A DNA stretch of 64,000 bases from Chryseobacterium sp. FH2 (GTDB taxonomy: Bacteria > Bacteroidota > Bacteroidia > Flavobacteriales > Weeksellaceae). The notes beneath the pieces were generated by a model, which saw only the letters and a program-made list of their open reading frames with translations, did not search any database and had not been told where the DNA came from. The stretch is taken from the NCBI RefSeq assembly GCF_001045455.1, contig NZ_LFNE01000013.1, positions 31,186-95,185 of the forward strand, in the 5' to 3' direction. This document shows, piece after piece, positions 45,571 to 53,608 of the stretch. Position 1 is the stretch's first letter; the number at the start of each line of letters is the position of its first letter. The translations under genes and the position numbers were made by a program.

Positions 45571-46962
45571 TTATTCTTTTATAAAATGATAAGAATTCGT
45601 AGTGTTGTCTTCAAATTTAATAAAAATTAAGTAATTTCCTTTCTGTAGGAATGATACATCTATTCTTTTGTTTGGTAGATTTTTATTAGAAACTATTTTT
45701 CCTGTAGAATCATAAATCTTTAATTGCAAAATTTCTTTTTTAGATTCAAAGTTTATATAATCTCTTGATGGATTGGGATAGATTTTAGAGATAGTCAGAT
45801 TTTCTTCTTTTAAAGATAAAGTATTACAATTTATAAAATTAGTAGGAATAAATACTGGTGCTATATTTGGAGAAATTCCATAGCTTCCACTGTTAGATCC
45901 CCAAGAATAGACATTATTTTGCGAATCTATAGCATTGCTGTGAGATGTACCACAAGAGATTTTGGTGTAAGTGCGTCCATTTGATATATTAATGGGACTA
46001 AGAATACTTCCTGAATAATCATTACTATTATCTTTTAATCCATTTCCTATTTGCCCGGATGTATTTTGCCCCCAAGACCATAATGATCCATCATTTTTTA
46101 GTCCTAAACAATTTTCATAATTTGCAGAAATTGAAATCCAATTGTTATCATTCCCAATCTGTATAGGAATCATTTTGTCAACTGTTGAACCATCTCCTAA
46201 TTGACCTTTATCATTTTGCCCCCAAGCCCAAAGAGTGCCATTTGATTTTATTGCATAACTACTACTTTGACCTGCAGATATTTCTAGCCAATCATTGGAA
46301 GTTCCAAGTTGTATCGGAGTATATTGGTAATAATATGAATTTCCTAATCCAAGAGCACCCCATCCATTAAATCCCCATGTCCACAAAGTTCCATCAGATT
46401 TAATAGCTAAAGTATGCTTTTCTCCTATTGCAATTTTAGTCCAATTATTATCTACACCTATTTGGATTGGAATATTTTTATCAACTGTTGTTCCGTCACC
46501 TATTTGTCCAACATCATTTTTACCCCACCTCCATAATGTTCCATCTGATTTTATTGCACCAGATGAATAGCCTGAATAATCAGTGATAACCATATTCCAA
46601 TTAGTATCATTGCCTATTTGTATTGGATAATTTTTTTGAATATTAGTGCCATCTCCCAAATTTCCATATTCATTATTACCCCAAGCCCATAGTGTTCCAT
46701 TTGTTTTGACTGCAATTACATGTCTGAAACTCATTGAAATTTTTTTCCAATCATTTGCTAAACCAATTTTTTGAAGAGTATTACTGTTTGTAGTTCCATC
46801 TCCTAGTATGCCATATTGGTTATAGCCAGTTGTCCAAAGTGTTCCATCTGCTTTTATAAATGCAGAATTAAATGATCCTGCTGCTACAGTTTCTTTCCAA
46901 CACCCGTTTTGAGCGAAACCTATAAAAGGTAACAACAATAACGGTAATAAAATTTTTCTCAT
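45571..46962 (-). CDS. T9SS-secreted RCC1-repeat protein
   Basis: The start at 46962 (MRKILLPLLLLPFIGFAQ) gives a clear signal peptide; an upstream in-frame ATG at 47088 belongs to a non-coding element. The 463-residue protein has about seven RCC1-type repeats (GTLWAWGNNEYGNLGDGT, SLWSWGQNTSGQIGNG), forming a beta-propeller, and a C-terminal type IX sorting domain (KIYPNPSRDYINFES to NSYHFIKE). It is therefore surface-exposed or released. Such proteins are common cargo in Flavobacteriia; the partner is unknown. Confidence 0.88.
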   Translation of the reverse strand: MRKILLPLLLLPFIGFAQNGCWKETVAAGSFNSAFIKADGTLWTTGYNQYGILGDGTTNSNTLQKIGLANDWKKISMSFRHVIAVKTNGTLWAWGNNEYGNLGDGTNIQKNYPIQIGNDTNWNMVITDYSGYSSGAIKSDGTLWRWGKNDVGQIGDGTTVDKNIPIQIGVDNNWTKIAIGEKHTLAIKSDGTLWTWGFNGWGALGLGNSYYYQYTPIQLGTSNDWLEISAGQSSSYAIKSNGTLWAWGQNDKGQLGDGSTVDKMIPIQIGNDNNWISISANYENCLGLKNDGSLWSWGQNTSGQIGNGLKDNSNDYSGSILSPINISNGRTYTKISCGTSHSNAIDSQNNVYSWGSNSGSYGISPNIAPVFIPTNFINCNTLSLKEENLTISKIYPNPSRDYINFESKKEILQLKIYDSTGKIVSNKNLPNKRIDVSFLQKGNYLIFIKFEDNTTNSYHFIKE

Positions 46963-47027
46963 AATATTGTTTATTTTAAAATTATTAAATTTTCTTTTGT
47001 ATTTCTTACAGCTTCCCGTAAACCCAC

Positions 47028-47209
47028 AAAAAAAGCGAGGAACTTTTCCACGCTTTAGTAATACAGGCTCGGCAAAGCCTCCGCACATAAAACAGGAAAG
47101 CCCTCGCCATATAAGGCAAGGAGCTCAACTGTTTGCATTTTGTACGGTGATGAATTTTGCCGATTCGTATTACAAAAGCAAAAGTTTAAACTCTTCTTTT
47201 TCGTTGATG
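47028..47209 (-). ncRNA. Candidate structured small RNA upstream of the RCC1 gene
   Basis: This is a GC-richer stretch in otherwise AT-rich DNA. On the minus strand a TATTTTTG -7-like element lies at 47223-47216. Downstream come a 7-bp stem (47102-47121, CCTTGCC/GGCGAGG with one G-T pair), a 5-bp stem (47065-47080, AGGCT/AGCCT) and a terminator stem (47034-47054, AGCG-GGAA/TTCC-CGCT) followed by seven T residues. I remember similar sequence as a repeated intergenic piece in Chryseobacterium-like genomes, translated spuriously as small proteins. It fills the 381-base gap between the RCC1 gene and the 389-residue gene. Function is unknown. Confidence 0.45.
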
Positions 47210-47343
47210 TAATTGCAAAAATACAATTTTTATAACATCAACGCTACTTTTTTTGACTTTCCGTTTTTAGCTGTCATTTATTTAATACAAAAATAGATGA
47301 ATTATATGTTGAGTGTTGAAACTTGCAATATTGCAAACTAAAA

Positions 47344-48510
47344 TTATTTTTCCCAAATAATTAAGTCCTTGTTTAAACTGATATATTTTGGCCTGCCTTT
47401 CGAACCAACGATGTAATAGTTTTTTGCAAAATTATAATCCATCTTTTTGATAAAAGCACTTTTAATTCTCGACAGATGCATATAAATGAGATTACTTTCA
47501 GGTTCTAGTAAGGCATCAATGGATTGTTCCATCTCATCTAGTGAATTTTTATATGAAATGTATTTATAAAAAGTGAAGAGCTTGTCTTTGTATAATGATA
47601 ATTGTTTTAGATCAATAGGTCTATTCTCATGAAGAAATAGAAAATAAATAGCCTTTGTAAGATGATTCATTTTGATTTCCAAATCATAATCGGGCAGAAG
47701 TATTTGATAGTCTGATGTGATTTTTATCGGACTGAGTGTAGTATTTGAGAAAAATGGTTGCTTAATCAGCTTTTCCATCAAAGGTGCAATTAAAAAGAAA
47801 TGTCCGGTCTCCACAAGTTTCTGAACTCTAAGGTGAATTTCTTCTACTATTTTTTCGGTGTCAATATCAATTTCAATCGACGGTTCAAATCTCTTTGAAT
47901 CATTTTCTTTATCTAATGAATAAAAAATAGTATGCTTTTGTTCAGAATTTTTTGTTCTAAGATTCAGAATATATTTTTCAACGTAATCTGAAATTGTTTC
48001 ATCTTCAAGTTTTTCTACAAAAACAATATTTCTTTCATAGACACTCAGAAAACCGGTTTTAATGTTTCCTTTATATCCAAGAAATTGCAAAATAGAAGAA
48101 TCAATATTGCTGTACATTTCTTTACTGATATTATTGAAGTTATTGAACTCAGTGCTTGAGTTCGGAAAAAAGTATTTGTAGTCAATAAGCTCAGTATTTT
48201 CGGTATAATCAGGAATTTGAATAAAATTTCTGTCCTTTTCAGAAAATTGATTTTGGAGTTTTGGAAAATTTTCTTTCAGATATATTTGATAATCAGAGTT
48301 AGAAGTTAAATCTAAAAATAGAATGAAATTATATGAGGAATTAAAATCGAAGAAATTAGAAAATCTGCCGAATTTATCTCCTGGAAAGTCGATAGGATAT
48401 ATTTTTTCAATTTTTCTTTCAGTGAAAAATGGAGGAAGTTCCGGCTTCTTAAAATTGGTTGCCAACGTCTCTTTCTTCTTTTTTCTAAAAAACTGGATAA
48501 TTCTTTTCAT
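47344..48510 (-). CDS. Hypothetical protein of the carB island
   Basis: This protein of 388 residues starts at 48510 (MKRIIQFFRKKKKETLA); two more ATG codons lie just upstream. It begins with a basic cluster, has no signal peptide, and continues as a mixed alpha-beta protein rich in Asn, Phe and Lys. Candidate landmarks are PIDFPGDKFGRFSNFF and the ending SKGRPKYISLNKDLIIWEK. No family is recognised. It stands at the right end of the island, 38 bases from the carB fragment, and is separated from the RCC1 gene by the candidate RNA. Confidence 0.7.
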   Translation of the reverse strand: MKRIIQFFRKKKKETLATNFKKPELPPFFTERKIEKIYPIDFPGDKFGRFSNFFDFNSSYNFILFLDLTSNSDYQIYLKENFPKLQNQFSEKDRNFIQIPDYTENTELIDYKYFFPNSSTEFNNFNNISKEMYSNIDSSILQFLGYKGNIKTGFLSVYERNIVFVEKLEDETISDYVEKYILNLRTKNSEQKHTIFYSLDKENDSKRFEPSIEIDIDTEKIVEEIHLRVQKLVETGHFFLIAPLMEKLIKQPFFSNTTLSPIKITSDYQILLPDYDLEIKMNHLTKAIYFLFLHENRPIDLKQLSLYKDKLFTFYKYISYKNSLDEMEQSIDALLEPESNLIYMHLSRIKSAFIKKMDYNFAKNYYIVGSKGRPKYISLNKDLIIWEK

Positions 48511-48547
48511 CATGATTTTATTAATGTTCAAAAATACATATTATTCT

Positions 48548-48675
48548 AAAGAGACGGTTTCCAGATCAGAAGAATGAGTGTGGAAAATGGTGTTCCTTGT
48601 TTAACATCAATGGATACAGTTGAAGCGATTCTAAAAGTTATCGAAAGCATGAGTTTCAAAATGGAAACAATGTAA
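48548..48675 (+). pseudogene. carB': Duplicate 3' end of carB (fragment)
   Basis: The 128 bases match the last 128 bases of carB (43724-43851) without gaps and end in a stop (TAA, against TAG in carB). I count 15 differences; all are in positions that leave the encoded residues unchanged, from Arg-Asp-Gly-Phe to the final Glu-Thr-Met. It has no start codon. An intrinsic terminator follows 20 bases later. The rest of the gap to the TonB receptor gene (48727-49015) is AT-rich, with a TAATTTTG -7 element at 48985-48992 and nothing else visible. Confidence 0.92.
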
Positions 48676-48694
48676 TTTTTGATTAAAATATTTC

Positions 48695-48726
48695 AACCTC
48701 GTAAGTTTTTCTTGCGAGGTTTTTTT
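48695..48726 (+). terminator. Terminator after the carB fragment
   Basis: A stem of 11 pairs (AACCTCG-T-AAG / CTT-G-CGAGGTT, one T-G pair, 5-base T loop) runs into six T residues. It is probably the original carB terminator, displaced with the fragment. Confidence 0.8.
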
Positions 48727-49015
48727 ATGTTTAAAATTTTAAGCGATATAGGAAATTTTCATATGTAGAAGATAATTAGGAAATATATTCGAAGCAGAAA
48801 TATTTACGAAAAAAATAATTTAAAAAACGAGATAGTATAAATTAAAATCTTTTAGATGTAATGTTTTCATTTTAAATCATATAAATGGTTTCTATTTTAT
48901 TGAAAATTATTTTTTTTGATGAATTTTTTAAGGTTTAGTATATGAGATGTGTCATGTTTTTATTTAGAATTAATAAAAATAAGATAATTTTGTGAAACTA
49001 ACTTAATTATATATA

Positions 49016-51187
49016 ATGAAAAAAACTATTATTTCAGCGTCGTTACTGGTCGCTTCGATATTGAGCGCACAGGAAACTGATACTGTAAGGGTTTCTGAAA
49101 TTCAGGCAGTTTCACTACAAGGTACAAATAATTACAGAACGAAGAAATCTGAATCAGTAGCCAGACTTCCTTTGGAAAACCTGGAAAATCCAACTGTTTA
49201 CAACATTGTTCCTAAGGAAATTATCAGTGAGATGAATGCTGTGGATTTTAATACAGCATTGGCTTCTGCTCCCGGAGTGGTGGTAAATAATAGTGTGAAT
49301 GACAGTGGAAACGATATTTTTCTGAGAGGCTTTTCGTCTTCAGCAAATTTCAGAAACGGATTATTACAAAATCCGAGAGTACAGTCAGAAATTGCAAACA
49401 TTGAAAGGGTAGAAGTGATAAAAGGGCCTTCAGTAACTTTATTTGGCGGAACGCTGGCCAATTATGGTGGCGTGGTCAATGTAATCACTAAAAAACCTCA
49501 GGAAAATTTCGGAGGTATTATCAATTATACAACAGGAAGCTGGGGGATGAATAGGATTACTGCTGATGTTAATACCCCTTTAAACAGAGAAAAAACAGCT
49601 TTAGCAAGATTCAATATTGCTGCTTATTCTCAGGATTCCTTTCAGGATGCAGGATATAATAAAGGTTTATTTTTCTCAGGTAGCCTTTTGTACAAGGTAA
49701 GTGATAAAACTACCGTTACTTTAGACACAGAGTTCCATGCACCGGAGAAGACTTTGAATGCTTATGTAAGACAGTCTGAAAAACTGACAATTGGCTCTAT
49801 GAAAGATTTGGAAGTAGCCCACCGCAGATCTTTTACAAGCAATGATATTGGTTCAAAAAGAACAAACTTTGTCACAATGGCGGAAGTTTCTCACAAATTT
49901 AATGATCAATGGACTTCAAGAACCTCATATCAGAGAGGAGAAGCAAATGAAAATGAATCGGTTTTTTTGGTATTAAATTATTTAGATAATAACTCAGTGA
50001 GCAGAAGTATTCGTCCTTTTGATAATTATAAAGTTACTACAGATAATATTCAGCAAAATTTCAATGGTGATTTTAAAATAGGGAATCTTAGAAACCGTAT
50101 TGTTGTAGGTTTTGATTATTTCCAGCAAACAACTAAAAATCAGTATCCTATGTATAAAGTCGGGAATAATTCAAATTCTGTCTTTGCACCTTATCCGCTG
50201 AATGGTGTATTTACACCTCAATATGGTACTGCAGAAGGAAATGATATTGTAGTACTTAATTCTAATTCACCTTGGACTCCGATTTCAAGAGATGTTATAA
50301 AAGAGATACCAAGAACAGGTACAAAATATGAAATTACTCAATTCAGTACTTTTAGCGCATATATTTCTGACGTTTTAAATATTACAGACAATTTCCTGGT
50401 AATGGCAAGTTTAAGAATGGACAATTATAAAAATGAAAATACAACAGATAATGGGGTAGAGAGTACAGGAGAATACAAACAGACCCAGTTTTCGCCAAAA
50501 TTCGGTTTGGTATATGAAATTATTAAAAGCGAAATTTCCTTCTTTGCCAATTATGTAAATGGCTTCAAAAACTATGCACCTTCTTTAAACCAGGACGGAG
50601 TTCTTACTGAATGGGAACCCGAGCAGGGGAATCAATTCGAAGCTGGTTTCAAATTAGATTTGTTTAATAAAAAGCTGCTTTCTACTATTACGTACTACAA
50701 TATGAATGTGAAAAACAGAGTAATTGCTGTACCGGGTGGCTTAGGAAGTATTCAGGATGGAAAAATTAAAAACCAAGGAATTGAAGTAGATTTCATTGTA
50801 AATCCTGTCAATGGTTTAAATATTGTTGCCGGTTATGGATACAATGACAATCGTTATGATGACAGAAGTGTGAATCACGGGAAGAGGATTGCCTGGACAC
50901 CAAAGCATGTTGCCAATCTTTGGACAAGTTATAAAATCATGAACGGAACTTACGAAGGATTAGGCTTCGGAGCCGGGTTCAATTATGTAGATAAAACATA
51001 TATCAATATTACCAATCATTTTCTTGCACCATCTTACACTTCGGTAGGTGCCACAATTTTCTATGATAAGAAGAAATACAGAATTGGTCTGAAAATGAAT
51101 AATGCACTTAATGAAACGTATTGGAACTTCTATGGTCAGCCACAAAAACCAAGAGAAATTCTAGCCAATTTTGCATTTAAATTTTAA
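49016..51187 (+). CDS. TonB-dependent siderophore-type receptor
   Basis: This 723-residue outer-membrane receptor has a signal peptide ending LSAQ, a plug domain (APGVVVNNSVNDSGNDIFLRG, then IERVEVIKGPSVTLFGG and GGVVNVITKKP) and a 22-strand barrel with a terminal Phe (ILANFAFKF). The plug and barrel layout is that of TonB-dependent siderophore receptors. It heads a group with a PepSY membrane protein and an esterase, a combination typical of ferric-siderophore uptake. A -7-like element lies 24 bases upstream. No Fur box was verified. Confidence 0.92.
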   Translation: MKKTIISASLLVASILSAQETDTVRVSEIQAVSLQGTNNYRTKKSESVARLPLENLENPTVYNIVPKEIISEMNAVDFNTALASAPGVVVNNSVNDSGNDIFLRGFSSSANFRNGLLQNPRVQSEIANIERVEVIKGPSVTLFGGTLANYGGVVNVITKKPQENFGGIINYTTGSWGMNRITADVNTPLNREKTALARFNIAAYSQDSFQDAGYNKGLFFSGSLLYKVSDKTTVTLDTEFHAPEKTLNAYVRQSEKLTIGSMKDLEVAHRRSFTSNDIGSKRTNFVTMAEVSHKFNDQWTSRTSYQRGEANENESVFLVLNYLDNNSVSRSIRPFDNYKVTTDNIQQNFNGDFKIGNLRNRIVVGFDYFQQTTKNQYPMYKVGNNSNSVFAPYPLNGVFTPQYGTAEGNDIVVLNSNSPWTPISRDVIKEIPRTGTKYEITQFSTFSAYISDVLNITDNFLVMASLRMDNYKNENTTDNGVESTGEYKQTQFSPKFGLVYEIIKSEISFFANYVNGFKNYAPSLNQDGVLTEWEPEQGNQFEAGFKLDLFNKKLLSTITYYNMNVKNRVIAVPGGLGSIQDGKIKNQGIEVDFIVNPVNGLNIVAGYGYNDNRYDDRSVNHGKRIAWTPKHVANLWTSYKIMNGTYEGLGFGAGFNYVDKTYINITNHFLAPSYTSVGATIFYDKKKYRIGLKMNNALNETYWNFYGQPQKPREILANFAFKF

Positions 51188-51202
51188 TACTAAAAATCAA
51201 TA

Positions 51203-51226
51203 AGAGCGGTAAGTTCTTGCCGCTCT
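51203..51226 (+). promoter_or_regulatory. Hairpin between the receptor and the PepSY gene
   Basis: AGAGCGGTAA pairs with TTGCCGCTCT (10 pairs including one T-G, loop GTTC), 16 bases after the receptor stop. No T run follows, so it is more likely an mRNA-processing or stability hairpin than a full terminator. Confidence 0.45.
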
Positions 51227-51242
51227 GATGTATTTTATACCT

Positions 51243-52514
51243 ATGGAAAATAAGAAAGTAGAAAAAAAGAAAAAACAAGGAAAATCTCTTACGAAAAGGA
51301 TAACCGGATGGCTGCATTTATGGCTAGGATTGGTTTCGGGAATCATTTTACTGGCGGTAACGCTTTCCGGGACGATGTTCGTTTTTTGTGATGAAATTAT
51401 TGACTGGTGTGGTGGAAGTGCAAAATATGTTGAAGCTCCGGCAAATGTAAAAAGAATGTCTCCCGAGGAATTACTGGTTCAGTTTCATAAGCAGGTTCCG
51501 GATAGAAAAGCATTTTATTTTGATACTTATAAAGATGCCGGGAGAAGTTTCCGTGTGGCATCGGCGATAAAACCTCCCAAAGATAAAAATGTTAAAAAGA
51601 CAGAGAAGCCTAAAAAAGATCGTGGTCCGAGAGGTGTTTTTGCTTATCATTATTTGAATCCATATACGGGAAAAGTCATTGGTTCTACAAAAAGTTATGA
51701 ATTTTTCTATGTTGTTGCCCATATCCACGCCCAGCTTTTGGCGGGAAAATTTGGAAAAACGGTTGTAGGAATTGCTTCCATTATATTTTTTGTTCAATTA
51801 ATAGGCGGCTTAATTTTATGGTGGCCAAAAAAATGGAATAAAACTACCAGAACCACTGCATTTAAGATAAAATCAGGAACAAAATGGAGAAGGAAAAACT
51901 ATGATTTACACAATGTTTTAGGGTTTTATACCTTGCTGCCGGCATTATTTCTTACGATTACGGGACTTATCATGGCATATGAAGTATTGACAAATCTTAC
52001 ACAAAATGTTTTTGGAGGAACTTCGGATGCTCATGCAATTGCCGAAAAATATGAACCTCAATATGATTCTCAAAAAAAAGCTTTGTCATATTCTGATTTT
52101 GCAGATAAAAAATTCAAAGAATTTCCGGAAGCAAAGCAATTCAGAATGAGTATCCCAAGGAACGATTCCGCGACCGTATATCATGTGGTAGCGGCTGAAT
52201 TTATAGGCTTAAAAAGCCTGAGCAATGGGAAAAGTATGGAAACCAATAAGTACACAGGCAAAGAAATCATTTATCCTAAAGAAGTTCAGATGTATGAAGT
52301 AATTGAGCATATGAACTTTGATTTACATGTTGGATATTGGGGTGGTATTTTTGGTAAAATTTTCACATTTATCATTGGAGTTATTTGTTCTAGCCTCCCG
52401 ATTACAGGTTTCATAATTTGGTGGGGCCGAAGAAATAAATCAACCACGAAGACAAAAGAAGTTAAAAATATTCATCAACACAGAACAAAAATCCATTATG
52501 AGCAACCTGTTTAA
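51243..52514 (+). CDS. PepSY-associated transmembrane protein (iron-uptake type)
   Basis: The start at 51243 (MENKKVEKKKKQGK) is preferred over one five codons earlier, inside the preceding hairpin region. The 423-residue protein has four membrane segments. The first, with GWLHLWLGLVSGIILLAVTLSG, and later ones (LILWWPKKWN, LHNVLGFYTLLPALFLTITG) hold conserved His and Trp residues; PepSY regions lie between them. Such proteins are often encoded with siderophore receptors and are thought to reduce ferric iron or aid its transfer. Its 3' end overlaps the esterase gene by 17 bases. Confidence 0.85.
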   Translation: MENKKVEKKKKQGKSLTKRITGWLHLWLGLVSGIILLAVTLSGTMFVFCDEIIDWCGGSAKYVEAPANVKRMSPEELLVQFHKQVPDRKAFYFDTYKDAGRSFRVASAIKPPKDKNVKKTEKPKKDRGPRGVFAYHYLNPYTGKVIGSTKSYEFFYVVAHIHAQLLAGKFGKTVVGIASIIFFVQLIGGLILWWPKKWNKTTRTTAFKIKSGTKWRRKNYDLHNVLGFYTLLPALFLTITGLIMAYEVLTNLTQNVFGGTSDAHAIAEKYEPQYDSQKKALSYSDFADKKFKEFPEAKQFRMSIPRNDSATVYHVVAAEFIGLKSLSNGKSMETNKYTGKEIIYPKEVQMYEVIEHMNFDLHVGYWGGIFGKIFTFIIGVICSSLPITGFIIWWGRRNKSTTKTKEVKNIHQHRTKIHYEQPV

Positions 52515-53550
52515 GACTATAATTTTTATATTATGCATTATTTTAAGTTCAATTTGCAATGCACAGAATCAAATTGTTCTAGGTGAAAAACAAGAGGTAT
52601 TTTCTAAAATTCTTAACGAAAAAAGAGAAATTTTGATTCATTTGCCTAAAAATTATAATGATCCTGGTATAAAACCTGCAAAATATCCTGTCATTTACCT
52701 TTTAGATGCGGAGATTAATTTTGAATATTATGCTCCCATGACTGACTTTTTATCAAAGCAACCCTATGCAGATATTCCAGAGTTTATTGTAATTGCAATA
52801 AAAAATACTGATAGGACAAGAGATCTTACACCCACAAAATCATCAAAGAAAAGCCCGGTAAATCCCAGTCAGGTTTTGTTTGAAAACAGTGGCGGAAGTG
52901 AAAATTTTATAAAGTTTATTCAGGAAGAGCTTAAACCTTTCGTTAATAAAACTTACAGAACTGCAAATTATTCAATCCTTGTCGGGCATTCTTTTGGAGG
53001 CCTTTTCACGGTGAATACTTTGCTTGCTCATCCGGATTATTTTAATGCTTATGTTGCAAATGATCCAAGTCTGTGGTGGGATGATAAAGTATTGATTTCT
53101 AAAACTAAAAATTATATAACCAAAAATAAAAAGTTTCCGGAAAATAAATTCTTATATATTGCTCAGGCTAATAATGAAGAGCAAAATAAAAACTGGAATT
53201 CAGACATGGGAGATGCTATTCAGGAGTTTAAAAATTTAGTTGAAGTGGATAAAACATTGAATTTTAAACATAGGTTTTATGAAGATGAAATACACGGAAA
53301 TGTCTCATATCCTGCAAATTATGATGCTTTGAAATTTATTTTTAAAGGTTTTAAAACAGATATTAAGAAGTTGTCAGAAGCTCCTGAAAATCTGGAAAAT
53401 AACTATAAAAAATTTTCAGGAAATATAGGGACAGAATTTATTCCCTCAGAAGCGTACCTAAACGTTATTATTTCTTTTATGAATAAAAATCAATTCGGAA
53501 AATCAGAAAAATTTTTCATTGATTTGAAGAATAAGCTTTATAAAAATTAA
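52498..53550 (+). CDS. Esterase of the siderophore-esterase-like alpha/beta-hydrolase family
   Basis: This 350-residue protein has a signal peptide ending NAQ and an alpha/beta-hydrolase fold of the esterase D/IroE/Fes type. Landmarks are PVIYLLDAEINFEY, the nucleophile elbow GHSFGG, DPSLWWDDK and a late His (DEIHGNVSYPANYDALKFIF). In a receptor-PepSY-esterase group it probably cuts ester bonds of a siderophore to release iron, in the periplasm. The start overlaps the PepSY gene by 17 bases, showing coupling. The function is inferred from context. Confidence 0.8.
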   Translation: MSNLFKTIIFILCIILSSICNAQNQIVLGEKQEVFSKILNEKREILIHLPKNYNDPGIKPAKYPVIYLLDAEINFEYYAPMTDFLSKQPYADIPEFIVIAIKNTDRTRDLTPTKSSKKSPVNPSQVLFENSGGSENFIKFIQEELKPFVNKTYRTANYSILVGHSFGGLFTVNTLLAHPDYFNAYVANDPSLWWDDKVLISKTKNYITKNKKFPENKFLYIAQANNEEQNKNWNSDMGDAIQEFKNLVEVDKTLNFKHRFYEDEIHGNVSYPANYDALKFIFKGFKTDIKKLSEAPENLENNYKKFSGNIGTEFIPSEAYLNVIISFMNKNQFGKSEKFFIDLKNKLYKN

Positions 53551-53580
53551 ATAACCCTAAAGCGTATTTTACTATCAGAA

Positions 53581-53608
53581 GCCTCACTTTTAGAAGTGAG
53601 GTTTTTTT
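53581..53608 (+). terminator. Terminator of the receptor-PepSY-esterase operon
   Basis: An 8-bp stem (CCTCACTT / AAGTGAGG, 4-base loop) runs into seven T residues, 31 bases after the esterase stop. It overlaps the stop of the convergent minus-strand gene by a base or two. Confidence 0.85.

Larger units (their letters stand above)
43724..48547. mobile_element. Candidate genomic island inserted at the carB 3' end
   Basis: The unit is bounded on the left by the carB tail (43724-43851) and on the right by the first base of a second carB tail (48548). The two 128-base copies are direct repeats without indels, 113 of 128 bases alike by my count, and encode identical residues. Inside are six minus-strand genes with no housekeeping role, and a candidate small RNA. 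No recombinase is present. An insertion at the 3' end that rebuilds the host gene is the simplest explanation; homologous replacement after DNA uptake is the alternative. Confidence 0.65.

Noticed and set aside
46963..47212. Small protein genes on both strands (upstream extension of the RCC1 gene, and a plus-strand ORF)
   Set aside because: Neither has a plausible start or composition, the RCC1 signal peptide begins at 46962, and the DNA shows stem-loops and a terminator instead.
49016..51187. A TonB receptor of the SusC/RagA (polysaccharide) type
   Set aside because: No SusD-like partner is next to it and the plug and barrel segments follow the siderophore receptor pattern.
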